From assembly GCA_031761405.1 (NCBI GenBank), contig JASEVX010000003.1, positions 19,434,349-19,498,348 on the forward strand: 64,000 nucleotides of DNA, in the 5' to 3' direction. This document shows positions 10,170-22,770 of this stretch, in pieces. The position numbers and the translations under genes are program-made. Every line of letters starts with the position of its first letter. The first letter of the stretch is position 1. The notes below the pieces were generated by a model that was not told the origin of the DNA, ran no database searches, and saw only the letters and a list, made by a program, of their open reading frames with translations. This stretch comes from Serripes groenlandicus (taxonomy: Eukaryota > Mollusca > Bivalvia > Cardiida > Cardiidae).

Positions 10170-12507
10170 TCGTGTCCGAGGGAATGATACTAGAACAGGC
10201 CATACAGTCGGCCATTAAGAAACACCGTTATTTAATAGAAGGTATAGTGAAGTCTGAGAACGACGACGTTAGCGACGACGGTAGCGACGACAGTGATGGT
10301 GAAGAAATGCTATAAGAGGAGGAAGTATGCAGATAATAGATAAGAATATAACTATCACTCGCTGTGTACTTTACTACCGTCGACGATGGACAAAGTAGAA
10401 ATGTGGACACGACATTTTCAGCGGATGGCTGAAGGGAAACTGAAACCTAATCATAAAGGACAATACGTGGTGGAAAAAATACAAAAGGTTGGGGAGGTGA
10501 AAGAACCTACCATTAACTTTGTGACACCCATGGCTCACGCTGTCGAACAAGCCAAGTCAGAGGTAGCCAGGAAAAGAAAACATATTCGGATTGAAAATGC
10601 GAAAAAGGGGTATCGAATGCACGGACCACCGGGACTACGTGACTAAATTAACGGAAAGAAAATGCCGGGGGAGCCCTAAATTAACCACGTTTACAAGATA
10701 ACGGAACGGTGGACAGTTATTCATAGACGTCATGGATTGAGTATGAGACGAATTGACAATCATTTTCATCCCGTAATGAATCGTGATTTGTGAATACTAT
10801 GTTCAATAAGTAGTGTTAGTTATTTTGATTCAGCGAACTACAATACTTGATTATATAATAAAATTGAAGACATTGTATTAATGTCTTTGTTTTTCTTTTA
10901 ACCCTTGAACTGCTTATTTAAATACAATGTCATGAAAACATTGATCGGATATATTTTAAATTCGAATATACTCATATCTCGATGAGAGCTTTCGAATGAT
11001 ATACAAATTGTAAATTTGAAGATGTGACCATTGTAATATATAATGACGTCACTTCCGGTTTACAGACAGATCAAACTTCCGGTTTGACCTCCTCAATCGA
11101 TAGAAAATTCGAAACCCTTTTCAATGGGGCCAAACACGACTACATTCGGAAAAGAAAGAAATAAGATATCGGCATCTGCGCATTGAGAAGCATTTTGACG
11201 CACTTTGAAATAAACAAAATAAACATAATTTTTCATATATTAAAAGTGCGCAACGAGATCTTTCCAACGGTATATCAAACTTGAGGATTTGGGCAAGTTC
11301 ATTTTGGGGGTTTAAAAATCTCTCATATTACATAACTCGAAAGCGGTAATCAATTATAGCAACAAACTTTGGTTTAAATAAAGCTTTTTGGGTCTTCTAT
11401 CATTTGGTAGCATAAAGAGAAAAAGTTAAAGCGTAAATAGTGTCACAACTCGATAAAAACTGATTTGACGGCTTTAGTGGGCTCTTTTCCCCCGTATATT
11501 TGAAATCTGATCAAATTGGTAAAGTTGTGTATAACTACAGTGACACTTTTCAAGTGCAAATTTAGACATAATAATAACTTTCATTATGTAGGGTAAACTT
11601 TTGAACAGCAATATAAAGGGTTATTCTCAGACAAGTGTTAAAGCGTTCGTTGCAGGTGTTCAGACGCAGATATTGTGACGCCTTTAAAGGTGATTAATTT
11701 TGATATTTTTAGGGAGTATTGTACACACATACTGATAAGGAGATTACCTTTTGACATGTCAAGGGGGCATTATCTACGGTCCTATATCAATAGACGCAGA
11801 GAGTATGATGTCAGATAAGGAGATTACCTTTTGACATGTCAAGGAGGGATATTGTTTGCACATCCGGTCCTATATCAATAGACGCAGATTGTGAAGGAGA
11901 TTAATTATGACACATCCAGTGTGTTTCTGATAAAATTTCCGATGGTGAAATAACGAGTCTAAAAATAGATCGGGAAATCTGTCATTTGAACTCTGGTTGT
12001 CATTGAGGTAAGACGTTAAATTTATTGGTTTGCCATACATGTTTGACTGCGTGCTTCGGCTCGACTATACGACATACTAAAGGGATATATCGTGTTGTAT
12101 GGATGTCTCATGTCAGGTTTCCCGAAACAATGTAGCAAAGGTTAGGTCGAATTTCTCAGCTATTATATTCGAGGGTTCCAACAACATACCCGCTAGAATC
12201 TATTGGTAGAAGGCTAGAGACAAATCGTTGGTGGTCTCGCCTGAAGGGTGCTGCTGAAACACTTGCTCCATTGTTAAAGCTTTCTAAATATAGACCTATG
12301 ATGTCATTCTAAATATAGACCTTTGATTAAAACATGGCCGTCACGCATGCGCAGTCATTGTATATAAATAACTAGGTCAACACTATAGCGTCCTCTCAGG
12401 TGTCAATCCTTATATGCAAATGAGATACTATAAATAGTAACTAGGTCAACAAAATGGCCGCCGATAACATCATCTTTGTTTGTAACCAAAGAGCTGCCTA
12501 TACTTCT
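10170..12507 (+). repeat. Right inverted arm of the Polinton-like element
   Basis: Reverse complement of 7231-9577, beginning at tcgtgtccgagggaatg and ending at the terminal CT. Small differences from the left arm include single substitutions and a ~12-bp insertion near 10665. The plus-strand ORF at 10386-10646 is the twin of the left-arm ORF. Confidence 0.9.
10386..10646 (+). CDS. Polinton-like arm ORF (86 aa), right copy
   Basis: Twin of the ORF at 9089-9349, in opposite orientation and near-identical in sequence (MDKVEMWTRHFQRMAEGKL..., ending MHGPPGLRD). Its presence in both arms shows that the arms are duplicated coding DNA, not just non-coding terminal repeats. Both copies read outward, towards the element ends. 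Function unknown. Confidence 0.6.
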   Translation: MDKVEMWTRHFQRMAEGKLKPNHKGQYVVEKIQKVGEVKEPTINFVTPMAHAVEQAKSEVARKRKHIRIENAKKGYRMHGPPGLRD

Positions 12508-12513
12508 ATCATA
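12508..12513. repeat. Target-site duplication ATCATA (right copy)
   Basis: Second copy of the 6-bp duplication, directly after the terminal CT of the palindromic element and identical to 7225-7230. Confidence 0.85.
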
Positions 12514-12720
12514 GACATAGCGGTTCATTAACAGTTGGTAATAACAGAAAAAGTAATGAAAGAGAAAAGTCTCGTCAGACTTATTATGTTGCTGGAAATA
12601 TTATTTGCCGAAGTGTGTTTGCATTTGCACATAGTATTAATAGAAAAACTGTTGATAGCAATGCCAGATCTTTAGATCAGAATGGCAAGATTGATACTAA
12701 GATTTTAGAACTATCGAACT
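12514..12720 (+). pseudogene. Decayed coding sequence, 3' part, beyond the Polinton-like element
   Basis: Directly after the right target duplication a frame reads HSGSLTVGNNRKSNERE and then KSRQTYYVAGNIICRSVF, AFAHSINRKTVDSNARSLDQ, up to a stop near 12720. One frame change is needed to join it to the left half ending at 7230. The phrase 'YYVAGNIICRSVFAFAHSINRKT' (shown here only as a landmark, split over residues) resembles a conserved block I associate with integrase-like proteins of animal transposons, but I cannot name the family. The Polinton-like insertion therefore hit coding-like DNA that was already, or later became, inactive. Confidence 0.4.
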
Positions 12721-13555
12721 AAGATGTTATTGAGTATTGCGCGAGATAAAAGCACATTGATGGGTGACGTAGTAAGCAGGTGTCTGGTAGGTCACCCGCC
12801 TTTTTGTTGGCAAAACAACATCCATTGTAACAAGAGCGTGAATAGAATTTTTATATAAAGGGAGTTAATTCAGAAATCATTGCATTATTCTTAGATTCTA
12901 TGTTGAATATAGTACAAATACATTTATTTAACACTTTTCGAAGTAAAATCCTACTATAAAGATATATTAATATGTAACCGAGTGCGAGATAAATCGAACA
13001 TGTTTTGATTCAATCGGAAGTTATATAGAGATGCTGAGATGTTTTCTTAAAATAGTTTATATAATTGAAAATAACTGAAAGTAATATTACCTGACAATGA
13101 TAAGCAGCTTTCACTTGATATTGCTTCTTGTAAGATCATGACAATAGATGCTCCGCCCATACATTTGATAAGAAGAAGCAGGCATCACCTGCTGGTGCCG
13201 GAATTCTCATACATTTAAACCTTCTAACAAAAGAAATAAACCGACTAGCGTCTCTATGTGGAGAATGTTTATGAATTTTAAAGAAATTAAATTTAACACG
13301 TTCCTTTATTACTTGAGCAAACCCGTTTAAAAGACCATTCAGGGGAAGAGAACAATCGGGTGGTCTGCTGCAGAGGCATCAAAACTCACAGGAAAAGTTC
13401 ATCCATTAGCAAAGATGTATTAAAGATGACAAGTTGTACCTGTTACGTTCACCTCTATAACTGCATCAATACCTTCCACATGCAGCTCCTTGAGAGTCAA
13501 CAAGATTTTTCTTCAATTTTGCATAGTGACTTAGTTTTTGATAGGTGTTTTTTTA
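12721..13555. other. Unassigned spacer
   Basis: No gene or repeat recognised. A weak continuation of the decayed frame may reach about 12960 (a stretch reading SEIIALFLDSMLNIVQIHLF), but stops interrupt it. Confidence 0.25.
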
Positions 13556-13765
13556 GGGTTTACCCCAATTTCAACATTATTTCAGTTACATCATGGTGAT
13601 AGTTCACTTATTCATGCATCCTTGGTAAATACTCTAGGTTTTAAAATGTGAAATGTCCAGGGGCATCATGCCGGCCGTGACTGAGGCTCAAACCCGAGAC
13701 ATGCAGTTTGAAATCTCCGACAATAACCACTCGACCACGACGCATTCCTGCTTCGGAAGAGACAT
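13556..13765 (-). mobile_element. tRNA-derived SINE, diverged copy
   Basis: The sequence aligns by eye along its length with the SINE at 55597-55826: a cagtta...cttattcatg block, a 'ggtaaatactctagg' block, then a reversed B-box-like segment (gaggctcaaacccgagac) and 'taaccactcgaccacg'. The pol III promoter would read on the minus strand. It is more diverged than the 55.6-kb copy, and I found no clear target duplication. Confidence 0.7.
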
Positions 13766-14880
13766 AATCTATTTTGAACGAAGCCTTGATGTCATCAGTT
13801 GAGAAAAAAATATTCTGAAACAGGGTTTCAACATGCTTAATTCGAAAATGTGGTCTCTGAAGTGTACCATATTTTATTTTAGTACGTTCTAGAGACCTGG
13901 TGATGAACATGTGATAACCAAAAAGAAATAGCTAACATAAAACCAAGACAAACATTCTAATAAAGTTCTTCAGATAGTTCACTTTGAAAGGAAGAGTCTA
14001 TTACATGTTTAAGGAATATCAGGTTATGATATAAATGCTTGAGGTTTTACAAGGATTGTTCATATGTTCAAATCAATATGGAGATACGATACATATCATG
14101 ATTTTCGCCATACAAAAGTCCGACCATAGAAGGTCTGATATAAAACGGCAATTTATAGCAAACCATACTGTTATGTGGTGACTGTGAAGCTTTAACACAT
14201 GCTTGAATATCTTTATGACGTATAGGGCAAACCGGGGTCAGTGCTATGCTATTTAGTCTGGTCTTTACTAGTCTCAAATTCTGATTGTGAAGCTTGAAAC
14301 ATGATTGAATATCTTCATCGTGAACAGCTTGAATATCTTTATAGCGAACAGTGAAAACCTGGTTCAGACTTCACTGCTACGATAGTTGACCTGGAGCTTT
14401 ACTCCCAGTCGCGAAGCTATTTGTCCTTGTGACGTGGATCACATTGTTTTTAAAAAAAAAATCAATGCCATATGTAATACAAGACGGATGTTTGATGCAA
14501 AGCATCAAAGAGAAGCCGCAATATTTCGTTTCACATGAAGAAATAACAAAAAAGATCATTTAAATCCACAAACATTAGAACAATTCAATCTGTAGTCAGT
14601 AATGCTGATATCGATTATTGAAGATATAAGTTTTATGTAAGATATTTAACCTGGCAGGGTCTGTGTTTTAAGTGAATGAGATAATTTAGTGTTAAGCTGA
14701 TCATAAAAAGTGACATATAATACTAAAGATAAATGGACAAGAGGTTATGATAAATTTAAATTAGTACCAAAAACAATCAACTATTTGTATTGAACACACG
14801 CCCTGTTATGATAATGTTTTATCAAATAATACTGACACACAGGAAATCTGTTTTTCGTTTGTATCGGTAAGTCATGATAA
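13766..14880. other. Unassigned spacer with a short repeat fragment
   Basis: No gene recognised. A short segment near 14480-14530 (tttgatgcaaagcatcaaag and flanks) matches part of the dispersed ~350-bp repeat found at 26.2 and 61.3 kb. 'gaatatcttya...gcgaaca' repeats two or three times around 14200-14350. Confidence 0.3.
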
Positions 14881-14885
14881 TGGAT

Positions 14886-15442
14886 AAGGGTTTCCCACAT
14901 AAAACAAATCTGCAGTAGACGACTTTGAAATTATCAAGTAAAAATAAATCTCTATAAATTATCGTATGATAATTGAAAAGTGTTGAATTATTGTGGCAAA
15001 TGCAGATATATTATGAGCAATTTCTCCTTTTGCCACAATGATTTCAATGATGTTTACTCTGACAGACTTTAAAATCATCAAGTACAAAACATAGAAAATC
15101 TCTATAAATGATAGTAAGATAATTGAAAAGAGTTGAAATTATTGTGGCAAATTGAGCAATTGAAAATCAAGCTGTCGGATTACAAACGCGCAATCTCGAG
15201 ATGACGAAACTGATGTGAACTCGTGTCGTGATTAGCATTCAGAAAATCAAGTAAACGTATTTCTATGTACACGTAATCTGAAAGACTGACAATAGCTGCA
15301 GCGACTTTTGAAAACATTGTGACAAAAAGAGAAATTGATCACGAGGAATTTATCCTTTTTCTACTTTATGTCCATAAATTATACCTTCATTTAGCAAGAT
15401 GTTCCAATGTTTACTTAATGTGCCACGTATAAGGGAAAGGCT
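14886..15442. repeat. MITE-like repeat related to the 2.4-kb piggyBac-type element
   Basis: The block gtttcccacataaaacaaat with ctgcagtagacgactttg matches the left part of the 2421-2586 element. At 15433-15442 the sequence gggaaaggcttaac matches its right end and carries a TTAA. Between them an internal ~170-bp segment is repeated (ctctataaat...gataattgaaaag...attgtggcaaat, about 14950-15000 and 15095-15150). The left TTAA is lost. It may be a compound or rearranged insertion. Confidence 0.45.
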
Positions 15443-15449
15443 TAACATA

Positions 15450-15895
15450 GGAACTAGTTTCATTTTTTTTGAAAACGTTAAACCAGTGCTTGTAAATTTA
15501 CCAGTTGATATAAGAGTTGAAATGTTGTCTACATGTACAGTGATAAGTTGAATACAGTTCAGTTAATCCGATCACACTTTGTTTGTAAGAACCAGAATAT
15601 TTCATTTCATTTAAGTATTCTGGATGTTCACATCGCATCCGTGATAAAACATGTTGTTGGCTAGGCAAAATACACCGATATCGTGTTTACCGCGATATAC
15701 ATGAAATGTGGAACTGCAACAGCGAAAAAGAACGAAATTGATCTTGAAACAGATATTTCTGTGGTTTAAATATTTTCATGTCTGCATTTTGTGATGACAA
15801 TTGTACTCAAAGTTAACTTTGAATGCAGTATGTACTGAACATGAAAGTCAGATTATTAAAAGCAAAGCAAACGAAAAATGTATGTGAAATTGCGA

Positions 15896-15926
<31 letters not shown>

Positions 15927-18900
15927 AAATCTATAAATAGACTATGGATGAATGGTACTGTCTTTTATTTTAGCTCTTAACTTGATTCGGGAACCAGAGT
16001 CGTCGCTGCGTGGCCGCTTACGACATTTACACACTAGACCAAATTGAGATCGGTTTAAAAGGCGTTGGTGAATACGGATTAAATCTAAAACGTGGTCTAA
16101 ATATTAAGATTTAGATTTAGACAAATATCTAAATTGAAAAGTTTAGTGAATACGGGACGAGGCTTCTTCGTCTAATTACTGCCTAATGTCATAGCATGTA
16201 ATTCTAAGGAACCAGACTACATTTACAAATTCAATAAAAGGGTTCTCTATTTTACTGTCTAGAGTAGATACAGTATGAATTTCGCTTAAATAAAAATGTA
16301 CATACATTCAATTAATATACTGGCCTTTGTCTTTTGTTTTTAATTTGTAAAACTCACACATGTATATAGAGTCTAAAAGGGATGTTTTAAAAGTCATTAC
16401 CTTAAATTAATGTACTTAGAAAGGACAAAGAAAAATCAAGATATCTGGTCACGCTGGCAGGTCTACATATTCTCCTTGACCGAAAATTAAAAGCATCCCT
16501 ACAGGAAGCCGCCTCCTGGCGGCTTCCAATGAGTACCGACAGAGGCATGTAAAACAGGCCTTCATAGTTATTATAATTAATGGTTATTACAGTCATATCA
16601 AATGGTACCTTTGTCGTGTTTATGGCCGAAACTATTTCCAAGAGGTTCCCAATATACCTTTACGACAAGACGACGAACCAAAAGGATCCAGATCAAAATA
16701 GGCGAACATGAAGACTGCTCTGAGTAGTTGCTACGCGCAATTTCCACGGGTCATATTTGTGCGTGTCGAGGTTCACATTGTATTATCAAGCTAATTTTAC
16801 CACTTACATCTCAAGAGATAACAAAAGCATGTTAAAATGTAGACAATCCTTTTGCAACGCTTCCTGGGGTTATCTAGTTCATGAAGAAACCCGGACAGGT
16901 TTTTATCTCAAGGTTGAACAGATTATCACGTAGGCCAAGTTTCGTGTACGCTAAGATATTCATTTTACTGGAGTTTTATGTCGGTCTCTAAATATATCGA
17001 TTTCATCAATTGTATCACCACATGCACATGTGTAGGCATAAAACCTGCAGGGCTACACATCTAGCCTTAGTTTGAGTTTTCGCCCTCGTTATATTGAATA
17101 ACACCCTCTTTCACATGAAGTAGTTTATTGGATCCGTCGTTTATACCTGCAGCAGACTTATATTTAAATAGTTGTTGAACAATTATTTCACTTTGTCTCA
17201 AACCAATATTCAATAATTAAAGTAATTACAAATTCTTTACAACAAAGCAAATGCTATTGTTTATATTTGTTTACTTTTGTGATGTGAATAAACTGTTTCA
17301 TTCAAATTTAGCCGTTAAGAGGTGTGTTTTAAATGAAAAACTGAAAGGCTTTGTTTGTTGAATATATTCATTTAATATTACAATCAACGATTTACAGAAG
17401 AAAACTGTTAAGTCTGTTAAATTGGAAGTACACCTTTGCCCCCAATGTCGTAAATTGTGTGGGAAAGCGAAGTAAATCTCAATTGCTTCGTTTCACACAG
17501 TGTGTGAACAAATATGTTAATGCAGTCGATATCGAAACTGTTTTAATAAAGTTTTTATACTTTTTTAACTTTCAGAATATATGATCATTTGAACTGGGGT
17601 TGTTACATATTACCCTGTTCATAACATTCTACCCCCGTCTTAATTGTTATAGCATTAAAAACACCTGTTATCCTCCTTTACAATGTGACTTGTGTATACA
17701 AAGATAATGAAACGTTTGTGATATTATGTAAAATCAGCATGATAGTAAAGAACATATTAAGCTTGAAACATAACCCTTACATGGCGAGTTTGTACACAGA
17801 CAGTAAAGTGTCGAGTCAGTTGTCTTAGGGGAATATTTCAGATAAGAAACACTTGGGTAAATATAGATGACCTGATAGCTGTTATGCTATTTAACTAGTG
17901 TTGAAACAGCATAAAGATCTTACCAAACAGTCCTGTTTAAACTTCAAACTTCAAATATTCGACGAGTATATATTTATAGGTTTTCAGAGCAGACGATTTT
18001 TAAAATATCTATAACATGTGTCGGACGATTTCTGAACGGTATATGTACGTTATCTTGAATGGAATTTACAGTGTGTTATTTCTAATTATATCTCGGTATT
18101 TATGCGCTGTGTAACGTGCCTTTTGATTTCGTGTAACAGTTGTCAGAGCTCGCAATTACGCTTATGATTTCAAACAGTTCTGTCGTATAAATCATACCAT
18201 AGTGGAAACACGTGTATTTGAAGGATAGAAGAGGGTATTTGTAAACTGTAGGTAAGTGTATGATCTGCCTTTTAGTCTAATGTATACTTTAGTTTAAAAT
18301 AAATGATACAGAACTTAACACAGTTACTATGGTTAGAAATCGTTTTGTAAATACAGGTGAATATGTAGAATGTCATTTATAATTGTTACATTGTGTCTGC
18401 AACAGTCTCTATTGGCTCTACATGTAAATGCATTTTGTAAAGTTCGACGGCCGATTTTTATACATATATTACAATAATATTATATTTCGTGAAACATTAC
18501 ATTACAAAGGTTGTGTTTTTCTATGGAATCTCTACCAGACGGATGGACACATAATATGATATTTCATGGTTTATAGCATTGTAAATGTGGTCATTTGTTG
18601 TCGCGATTTCACTGGTATGTGTAAGACAAGACGAGACTAAAGAAGAATTCATAAATATAATAGCGTTGTTTTCACTGAATTGTTTTGAAAAATCTATTCT
18701 TTTAACGGCTACTATCTCATACCTTAATTCACAACCAGTATTTTCTATAAATGATCTAAACCAGAACGTTTCAAATCTCACAATATTGATTCTATCTGTG
18801 GCATTAATGTCAGAGTCAACTAATCGTTATATATATATAAATTTGCGTAATCCTTAATTAATCGTTTACCGCATCACCATCACTCATACACACACACACA

Positions 18901-20345
18901 CACTCGAACATATGATTACATATAAATGCCGCAACGTAATTTGATGATACAATTTATCCATAACAAATGCAACAATTATTCCATTCACATATCGTGTTAG
19001 AACCTACACACTATAATACATATATACATTATTTAATTGTTAATCTATTCATTGGTAAAATAGTGATTTGCACGTATAGCGGACCAGTACCATTATATCT
19101 AGACAGCACGAGCTTATAATCTATGTTTGTGTTGACATTGATACATTCATTTGATATACATGTATTTAATCAAATAATGAATATGGAGAAAAAAGAAATG
19201 ACTAAATGAATAAAACTATACCGGGGTTACGGTCGAAAATAAAATATAAGTTAATATTAACCGATATCAGCCTGCATAGTTATTTGGTTCGATGTTGATA
19301 TACATCATTATTTGAAACTCATCGAATGTATTGAATAAATAGTTATATATATATACATGAACCTTTGCGATATAATGTGGTAATTGAAATTATCAAAAAC
19401 TGCATTAAAAATAAATAAACACATTTATAGACAATTATGTATACAAATTAATCTGATCATTATATTCACTTTCTTTATCATTAATGTCACTGATCCAATG
19501 TAGTTGGAACGGTGTATCTTGGGAAATTGTCCATATGCATGTGTTTTGAAATAAATTAAATATGTAAGGTCATAAAAAATGTTATAAAGCACAAATTTTG
19601 TGGCTCATACAAACGATTATGTAAATCATATAAACCAAGATTCAACTGTATGCATTGCATATACATGAGTAGCTTGATATATATGTGTTGCATGAATAGG
19701 TGGGTTTTTTAAAACTTTATATTCCACGTTTATTGGTATGTGGAGGTCGTGGCCATCATCCCCCTTACCTTACACTTATGTTAGTTAATCAGTTTGTTCA
19801 TTTAATGGTCTCATAATAAATACCGATCTCGAAAATAGGTGAGCTTGTCAATAAACATAGCTGAAAAAGTGAATGTGAATATTATTTTTTCTTCAAATCA
19901 TTCAAATCATTCTCTTGATTTTAGCGATACTTTTATATAAAGTTAATTGATTCATTGATGCAAAGGCGTAAGTGTACTTTAACGATGCATGGATGTCTAA
20001 ATTACAAACAGAGAATATTCCCATCTCATTGCATGGAGGTGCAAACTGATACGAATACCGACGGTCCGTACAGTATAATTAAAGACATAGTTTTATGTAA
20101 CGCTGTCACTGGAGTTTCTTAACATAAGTGCGTTTGAAATTTGAGGACACTAGTTTCCACACCAGGAACATGGAATAAAGTGTTAAACAATGTAAACTGC
20201 AACAACTCGAAAATAATTCGTTCAGAACATTTGATTTTTTTTTACGTGCACACATGTATGAAGTTGTATTATCACTACCAACTCAGAAATAATACAAGCT
20301 TTAGAATCAGTGTTTTATGAGAACGATTATTGCAGGGAATAAGCC
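15450..20345. other. Long unassigned AT-rich region
   Basis: I recognise no gene. It holds a 27-base poly(A) at 15897-15923, a short (CA)n near 18890, and scattered AT-rich low complexity. The frame at 18585-18857 (plus, 90 residues) begins with a hydrophobic run that could pass for a signal peptide (MWSFVVAISLVCVRQDE) but then has AT-driven composition. I treat it as chance. The frame at 17351-17584 also shows no motif. Confidence 0.3.
15897..15923 (+). repeat. Poly(A) tract, 27 bp
   Basis: An uninterrupted run of 27 A. It could be the tail of an old retroposed copy, but no recognisable element precedes it. Confidence 0.9.
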
Positions 20346-20349
20346 TGAT

Positions 20350-22770
20350 AAGTGCATGGACAAATGGATATTAGGATATTTTCAAATTCTTCTACGCATA
20401 TTGCATATTTTTATTTTGGATTTTATATGATTCTTTTAGTATTGTCATTTCGTATAGAATATAGTGCTTGATATTATTAACATAAGTGTTTCCCTTCATT
20501 TTTGTCTTATATGTATGTTTTTATTATAGTACCAATGATATTTAATGCTTTCGTGTGTTTCCTTGTTAAGGCGAATATGATGTTTTGCGGATTGAATAAT
20601 GATTTAATGTCAGTACATTCATGGAAAAGATAAGCATACAAATGTTTTGAGTACATACATTCAACGAATATGTGTTCAGTTATTTCTTCTGAATGTTGGC
20701 AAAATGTACACAGTGGACTATCTTTGTATTTGATTGTGTGGAGAAAAGAGTTGGACTGTCTCTAATGCTGATCATTTTATGATTGTCCGACCATTTGTCT
20801 TTAGAAATTTAAATTTTAAGCAATTGTGACACTTTTTTTCACATGCAGGTTCTGAATGGGTATCATTCAATAAGCAGGTTTTTGATACGTGAGTTAATTG
20901 TCTAAACTTAATTAAGTTGTATTAGGTAAAATATTTCTTTACCACATTAACAATGCCGTAATATGTGATAAAGTTCTCATGCATGTTATACTCTTCTTTT
21001 TTTTAAATTAGTGTAGTTTAAGGAATTGTTGTTGTCGTCTAAGATATCACCTATGCAGTGTACTCCCGCTTAAAACAATTTGTCTATATAAACACTTTTA
21101 ACGCCAACACGTATATCATTGACAAAAAGGGAGGATAATTGAATATGTTTTTATAAATAACGTTATGTTTTGAGCTGATTTCATAAAAGGTATCTACGAC
21201 ATCGTTCCAAAAATCTTTGGATACAATTTTGGATAATTTCGACGCGTACTCTTAGCTGCAATTTATGAGTTTATACATATCGACGTATACCCGAGGCCTT
21301 TTGAAAGGTTATTAACGTTCAAATTTCTGCGGACCTATGTTGATTTTATGAATTTATACACGATTTAAAATCGATTTGTTTAAGTCCACCAAAGTTAATA
21401 TCTTCGCACATTACTGATTATTTAGCTCTATGTACTCCATCCCATAACATGTTGAGAATTATGGCCCTTTTTTCTTCTTAGAAAAAACATCAGAGTAACA
21501 TTAAATTATTGTCTTAAACCTATAGAATAATTCTGTGAAACTTAGAATACTTGTTAGCCATTATTATCCCTATTTGTAGACAAAATATTGTAACTCTGTC
21601 AAGCCGATTTCTGCGAACAGTTTTGTTTCATTTTCAAGCACTAAACATTCGAAAATGCTGTCTTATGGACAGCTCTTGTTGATATATATTCGTCCGATGG
21701 ATTTGTCAGGGTCATAAATAGGTGGTTGCATGCTGTTATTTGCCAATAGATGTAATTAAGGGTCCTTCTTTTCCATGAATTAAAACTGACGTAAGTTTTA
21801 AGATTTTTACCATGTGTTGGAGATTTACATGGAAAGAGATCCGAAGCATATCGAAATCAATTTTTTTCAACTTTGTTTTTATGCTATTTGTACTATATTT
21901 TTCTTTGCTTATCCATATATTTTTTTTGTTTTTTCGAAGTTAACTTTGAGACCAGAAACCTAGCTAAAATCATTAATGGTGTTGAGTGTTTCTTTTAAGG
22001 ATGCTTCCAATCCGTCTCGTATGACCCATCATCCGCGAACTGTAACAAATTTAAATTATATATCTTTTTTTACAATTCCTTTAATATTAGTATCGTTTCA
22101 TTTCTAATTTGAGAGACAAGATGTCAGCACATAGGATGAAAATATACATTTGAAGCAGGTCCCCTTGTCGGCAGCCATTTTGATTTGACAGAAGCTTGAA
22201 AGGAAACCAAACTGTATAACTGCTGCATAGGCATTTTGGTAAAACACATTTATCCACGTTTGGATATCAGGACAAAAGTTGAAAAATGTTATTGTGTCAT
22301 GGATAAAATTCCAAGACAGAGAATCAAATGATTTTTCTAAGTCAATTGATACATGAAGTAAAAGACCTATACTTTCGTGAGTTTCCATTTTAAGCAATAT
22401 ATCAAATAACAGTCTTGTATTCTGTATCTCCTTTTGGACTACACGTTATAATTCCTTGCGTGTGTAAAAAAGACAAATGTCGTTTGTCAAATTATTTGTT
22501 TGTAGCTCTTATGACAAAATGTCCTAATTTGTTCCAAAAGATTATTTGAGATCATTTTTTTGCAATGCGCGTATGCTTATTTTAAATCTATTTTCCCTTC
22601 TATTTTTTCGAGATTCATATATTTGTAATATTGAAAAAGGTATTTTTTTATAAAATAATAAAATGAAGTATTTGAGTTAGTTTTTTGTCATCAATATGCT
22701 TAAAGTAGTTGGCTGCTTCTTCTAATATTTCTTTTTGTTTAACTGTTGTGATTGTTCAGTAACCGCTGAC
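20350..22770 (-). pseudogene. Dead L1/Tx1-like LINE, reverse-transcriptase to C-terminal zinc motif
   Basis: Reading the minus strand gives, in order: an L1-type linker (NLEKIEGKIDLK near 22600), RT fragments (VSIDLEKSFDSLSWNFIHDT and IQTWINVFYQNAYAAVIQFG at 22200-22350, then GCRQGD and MYIFILCADILSLKLEMK near 22100-22170), and a C-terminal C-C-H-C motif (CTFCQHSEEITEHIFVEC near 20650-20710). A tail follows (NIIFALTRKHTKALNIIG). The order and phrases are those of L1/Tx1-clade ORF2. Many frameshifts and stops interrupt it, the YADD-type catalytic site is not readable, and the endonuclease end is missing, so the copy is inactive. The 3' end is not defined. Confidence 0.75.

Larger units (their letters stand above)
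7231..12507. mobile_element. Polinton/Maverick-like palindromic derivative (5.28 kb)
   Basis: The element starts with AG (agtagtataggcagctc) and ends with CT (gagctgcctatacttct). It is flanked by the perfect duplication ATCATA and consists of two ~2.34-kb inverted arms around a ~590-bp asymmetric centre. AG...CT ends with 6-bp duplications are the established signature of Polintons. It lacks the polymerase B, integrase, ATPase, protease and capsid genes of the 15-20-kb full elements, so it is a deleted, presumably non-autonomous form. Because each arm carries a copy of the same small ORF, the arms look like an inverted duplication of one element end rather than ordinary short terminal repeats. 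Arm divergence is low (a few per cent by eye, with small indels), so the structure is not ancient. Confidence 0.8.

Noticed and set aside
10228..10410. Ser-rich minus-strand frame in the Polinton-like right arm
   Set aside because: It is antisense to a degenerate gac/gacgac repeat and has no counterpart reading in the left arm.
18585..18857. Possible secreted peptide gene
   Set aside because: The N-terminus looks like a signal peptide but the rest has random AT-rich composition and no cysteine pattern or splice context.
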